From positions 1 to 45,803 of the forward strand of contig NZ_JACJSV010000036.1 in NCBI RefSeq assembly GCF_014698335.1: 45,803 nucleotides of DNA, read 5' to 3'. Positions within the stretch are counted from its first letter, which is position 1; each line of letters starts with the position of its first letter. Position numbers and translations under genes: made by a program. Under the pieces are notes generated by a model that was not told where the DNA came from, did not search any database, and saw only the letters and a list, made by a program, of their open reading frames with translations. Of the stretch, positions 43,157 through 45,803 are shown piece after piece. This DNA comes from Microcystis viridis FACHB-1342 (GTDB taxonomy: Bacteria; Cyanobacteriota; Cyanobacteriia; Cyanobacteriales; Microcystaceae).

Positions 43157-43822
43157 ATGCTCGATCAAAAAGAACTTTTGTGTTTATTACAATTGGCTAG
43201 TCCCATTTTACCTGTGGGGGCTTATAGTTATTCTGAAGGGCTAGAAACCCTCGTCGAAAAGGGGATTATCTCCAATAGTGCCAGCTTAAATGATTGGTTA
43301 CAGCGATCGCTTTGTCAAGGCTCGATTCGCTTAGAAGCGGCTGTTTTGCTAAGGGTATATCGTTGTTTTTGTCAAGAAGATTTTACAAAACTTAATTATT
43401 GGGACAATTGGTTATCGGCAACGCGGGAAACGGCCGAATTAAGACAACAAAGCTGGCAAATGGGGCGATCGCTGTTAAACCTATTGCGGGAGTTAGCACC
43501 AGACAGAGATAATCTACCGGAACAGGCTAATTATGCCACCGCCTTTGCGATCGGGGCAAGTCATTGGCAAATTGGGGAAGAATTAGCGGTTTTAGGCTAT
43601 TTACACAGTTGGGCAAGTAATTTAATCAATGCAGGACTGCGTTTAATTCCCCTTGGACAAACCCTAGGACAAGCGCTTCTGATCGGTTTACAGCCCAGTT
43701 TATTAACAGCAACAGCAGATATTATCAGTTTAGCCGATGAAAACCTGACCAGTTGGAGTTGGGGGCTAAGTTTTGCCAGTATGAACCACGAAACCCAGTA
43801 TAGTCGTCTATTTCGCAGTTAG
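43157..43822 (+). CDS. ureF: Urease accessory protein UreF
   Basis: 221 residues. [20 protein letters not shown] (about 10-29) followed by ETLVEKGII is diagnostic. Middle part: [10 protein letters not shown] and [20 protein letters not shown]; the end has [20 protein letters not shown]. UreF works with UreG, UreD and UreE to load nickel into urease and gates GTP hydrolysis by UreG. The other ure genes are not adjacent, as is usual in many cyanobacteria where the set is scattered. There is no clear Shine-Dalgarno site. Confidence 0.93.
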   Translation: MLDQKELLCLLQLASPILPVGAYSYSEGLETLVEKGIISNSASLNDWLQRSLCQGSIRLEAAVLLRVYRCFCQEDFTKLNYWDNWLSATRETAELRQQSWQMGRSLLNLLRELAPDRDNLPEQANYATAFAIGASHWQIGEELAVLGYLHSWASNLINAGLRLIPLGQTLGQALLIGLQPSLLTATADIISLADENLTSWSWGLSFASMNHETQYSRLFRS

Positions 43823-43970
43823 CAATTTAGGGAGAAAAGCAGGAGAATGACTTAAAAACCAAATAAGGTATAGTATGATTGAAAAAAATCTTAAGTCCTA
43901 GTTCTCGCTTTCTGAGTGACGGAGGGTTTTAAGGAAAGATGCGAACACTTTACCTAGCCACAGTGTACCA

Positions 43971-44921
43971 ATGTTTAGTCAATCAGAAAAAATTCCCGTT
44001 TCGGTGTTAATTCCCGCCAAAGACGAGGAATCTAACCTTCCCGCTTGTTTAGAGAGTGTTGCTAGGGCTGATGAAGTGTTTGTCGTCGATTCCCAAAGTA
44101 TCGATCGCTCGATCGAAATATCTACCAACTATGGGGCTAATGTAGTCCAATTTTATTTTAATGGTCGTTGGCCGAAAAAGAAAAACTGGTCCCTTGATAA
44201 CCTGCCTTTTCGCAACGAATGGGTATTAATCGTCGATTGTGATGAGAGAATCACCCCCGAACTATGGGACGAAATCGCCACCGTGATCCAAGATTCCAAC
44301 TATAACGGTTATTATCTCAATCGTCGCGTTTTCTTCCTCGGACAATGGATTCGTTATGGTGGCAAGTATCCCGACTGGAATCTGCGTTTATTTAAACATA
44401 AGTCGGGTAGATATGAGAATTTAAACACGGAAGATATACCCAACACGGGAGATAACGAAGTTCACGAACACGTTATCCTTAATGGCAAGGTGGGCTATCT
44501 AAAAAATGATATGCTGCACATCGATTTCCGCGATATCTATCATTGGTTAGAAAGACATAATCGTTATTCCAACTGGGAGGCCCGGGTTTATTACAATATT
44601 CTCACGGGTAATGACGAAAGTGGCACGATCGGAGCGCACCTGTTCGGTGACGCGGTGCAGAGAAAACGTTTTTTAAAGAAAATTTGGGTAAAACTGCCCT
44701 TTAAACCGCTGCTCCGCTTTATTCTCTTTTATGTTATCCGTCTCGGTTTCTTGGATGGCAAAGCTGGTTATATCTACGGTCGTCTTTTGAGTCAGTATGA
44801 ATACCAAATTGGGGTTAAATTGTACGAATTACGGAGATTTGGCGGTAAATTAAACGTTAATACCCATGTTAATCCCCCGATTAAACCCTCGGAACCTCAA
44901 CCGGTAGAAATGATTAAATAA
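43971..44921 (+). CDS. Family 2 glycosyltransferase
   Basis: 316 residues, GT-A fold. PVSVLIPAKDEESNLPACLE (about 8-27), ADEVFVVDSQSIDRSIEIS and LIVDCDERITPELWDEI with the D-C-D metal motif (about 92). WNLRLFKHKSGRYEN and HLNGKVG-type segments follow; the C-terminus is membrane-associated (PLLRFILFYVIRLGFLDGKA). Similar to WaaE/KdtX-like GT2 enzymes of LPS core or exopolysaccharide synthesis. It overlaps transcriptionally with the acetyltransferase gene 5 bases downstream, so the two probably modify the same glycan. Confidence 0.88.
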   Translation: MFSQSEKIPVSVLIPAKDEESNLPACLESVARADEVFVVDSQSIDRSIEISTNYGANVVQFYFNGRWPKKKNWSLDNLPFRNEWVLIVDCDERITPELWDEIATVIQDSNYNGYYLNRRVFFLGQWIRYGGKYPDWNLRLFKHKSGRYENLNTEDIPNTGDNEVHEHVILNGKVGYLKNDMLHIDFRDIYHWLERHNRYSNWEARVYYNILTGNDESGTIGAHLFGDAVQRKRFLKKIWVKLPFKPLLRFILFYVIRLGFLDGKAGYIYGRLLSQYEYQIGVKLYELRRFGGKLNVNTHVNPPIKPSEPQPVEMIK

Positions 44922-44926
44922 GTCCT

Positions 44927-45517
44927 ATGTCCCCAGAAATCCGCACCGATGAGGAAGCATGGCTAGATCTGCGTACCTACGATCAATCTTGGTTTGATCG
45001 CGGTCGTTCTAATCCAATTATCCTACTTTGGTGGTTAGTACAGGGAATTCTTTTTCCCCTCAGTTTGCACCAGATGGATAGCTTTCGCTGCGCTATTTTG
45101 CGGCTATTTGGGGCTAAAATCGGCCTTGGGGTGAAAATTCGCCCGACGGTAAGGGTGACTTATCCCTGGAAAGTGGCGATCGGTGATTATACTTGGATCG
45201 GCGATGATGTGGTGATTTATAGTTTAGATAACGTTACCATCGGCAGTCATTGTGTGATTTCTCAAAAATGCTATCTTTGCACTGGCAGTCACGATCCCGG
45301 CGATCGCTCTTTTGGCTTAAAAACCACTCCCATCCTCATCGGTAATGGTACATGGATCGCAGCCGATTGTTTTTTGGCTCCGGGGGTAAAAATTGGCTCT
45401 AATGTTGTTATTGGGGCAAGAAGCAGCGTATTTGCCGATATTCCCGCTCAAAAGGTCGCTTGGGGTAGTCCCTGTCGTCCTCAATACGATAGAAAGATGA
45501 ATTCTTATAGTAGTTAA
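44927..45517 (+). CDS. WcaF-like hexapeptide-repeat acetyltransferase
   Basis: 196 residues. An N-terminal YDQSWFDRGRSNPIILLWWL membrane-proximal stretch (about 19-38) precedes a left-handed beta-helix of hexapeptide repeats: AKIGLGVKIRPTVRVTYPWK, IGDYTWIGDDVVIYSLDNVT and IGNGTWIAADCFLAPGVKIG. The catalytic-type His lies in GSHDPGDRSF (about 120). It resembles the colanic-acid acetyltransferase WcaF, which transfers acetyl from acetyl-CoA to a sugar of an extracellular polysaccharide. Two-gene operon with the upstream GT2. Confidence 0.9.
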   Translation: MSPEIRTDEEAWLDLRTYDQSWFDRGRSNPIILLWWLVQGILFPLSLHQMDSFRCAILRLFGAKIGLGVKIRPTVRVTYPWKVAIGDYTWIGDDVVIYSLDNVTIGSHCVISQKCYLCTGSHDPGDRSFGLKTTPILIGNGTWIAADCFLAPGVKIGSNVVIGARSSVFADIPAQKVAWGSPCRPQYDRKMNSYSS

Positions 45518-45803
45518 GCTAAGAGGCATTTTTGGCGGTCTTCCGCTCGCTTTTGTCCCACTGTTTCCCACGGGACATATTAAGCTGTTCGTAATTTAAT
45601 TAGCATTTTTATCGATTTTTGTCAAGATATATTTGACACAATTTATTAGAAAAAGGGTTTATAATTAAAGAGGGCGAATGCAATTCGCCCCTACAATAAT
45701 AATATTATTATTGTGCCAATGGTAGGGGCGCATCGCGTGCGCCCAGAATGTCCTAAGTAGGTAGGCACAATTATTTGGGCGAATGCAATTCGCCCCTACA
45801 ATA
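45518..45803. repeat. Interspersed palindromic repeats to the window end
   Basis: 45667-45755 is the inverse of 5267-5353. The hairpin GGGCGAAT-GCA-ATTCGCCC occurs at 45672-45690 and again at 45777-45795 with the same CTACAATA continuation, so a second partial copy begins at the window end. No gene is seen in 45518-45803. Confidence 0.75.

Overview
The window reads as chromosomal DNA of a bloom-forming cyanobacterium, most like Microcystis. The evidence is a photosystem II gene (psbM), a homogentisate phytyltransferase, an FdC2-type ferredoxin, many GCGATCGC (HIP1) octamers, and dense interspersed repeats with decayed IS pieces. Species assignment is inference.

Layout. 1-6.0 kb: an edge-truncated Uma2 nuclease gene, a MITE copy, a transglutaminase-like gene divergent from a DUF697 GTPase gene, a RelE/ParE toxin-antitoxin pair, a CRP-family regulator with a perfect palindrome upstream, and a palindromic repeat element. 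6-9.4 kb: a winged-helix protein with a hydrophobic helical tail, a SpoU-type RNA methyltransferase, tRNA-Leu(CAG) and murA. 9.4-14.5 kb: an accessory stretch with a second Uma2 gene, a truncated DUF4351 gene, SIMPL, hydrolase and secreted-protein genes, an HsdM stump and a frameshifted transposase stump. 14.5-16.5 kb: a pentapeptide-repeat gene, a second MITE copy with a perfect 9-bp target duplication, and psbM. 16.8-25.8 kb: an AI-2E permease / solute-binding protein / DUF2079 run, miaA starting inside an IS200/IS605 right-end footprint, a CheA-type hybrid kinase without an HPt domain, an O-methyltransferase and tRNA-Ser(CGA). 25.8-32 kb: hpt, a HigB stump with intact HigA, and an A+T-rich 1406-codon gene for a Fe-S RecB-like nuclease fused to an SF1 helicase. 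32-37 kb: ferredoxin, inositol monophosphatase family and J-domain genes, a TnpB element, and hisZ. 37-45.8 kb: an ELW-repeat/Calx-beta/RTX exoprotein, a diheme cytochrome, a RodZ-like gene, moaB, a membrane protein, ureF, and a glycosyltransferase plus WcaF-like acetyltransferase pair.

How it works together. Housekeeping genes (murA, miaA, hisZ, moaB, ureF, psbM, hpt) stand singly or in short runs, and the spaces between them are filled by mobile and defence debris. Defence-type content is both live (RelE/ParE pair, nuclease-helicase, TnpB, perhaps the winged-helix protein) and decayed (HsdM, HigB, transposase and DUF4351 stumps).

The most unusual signals are structural. In two unrelated repeat families the copies have the same palindrome arms but an inverted loop. 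IS or repeat ends supply gene boundaries: the miaA start codon, and the stop codons of two unrelated genes. The strongest candidates for a little-described function are the 1406-residue nuclease-helicase and the winged-helix/hydrophobic-tail protein.
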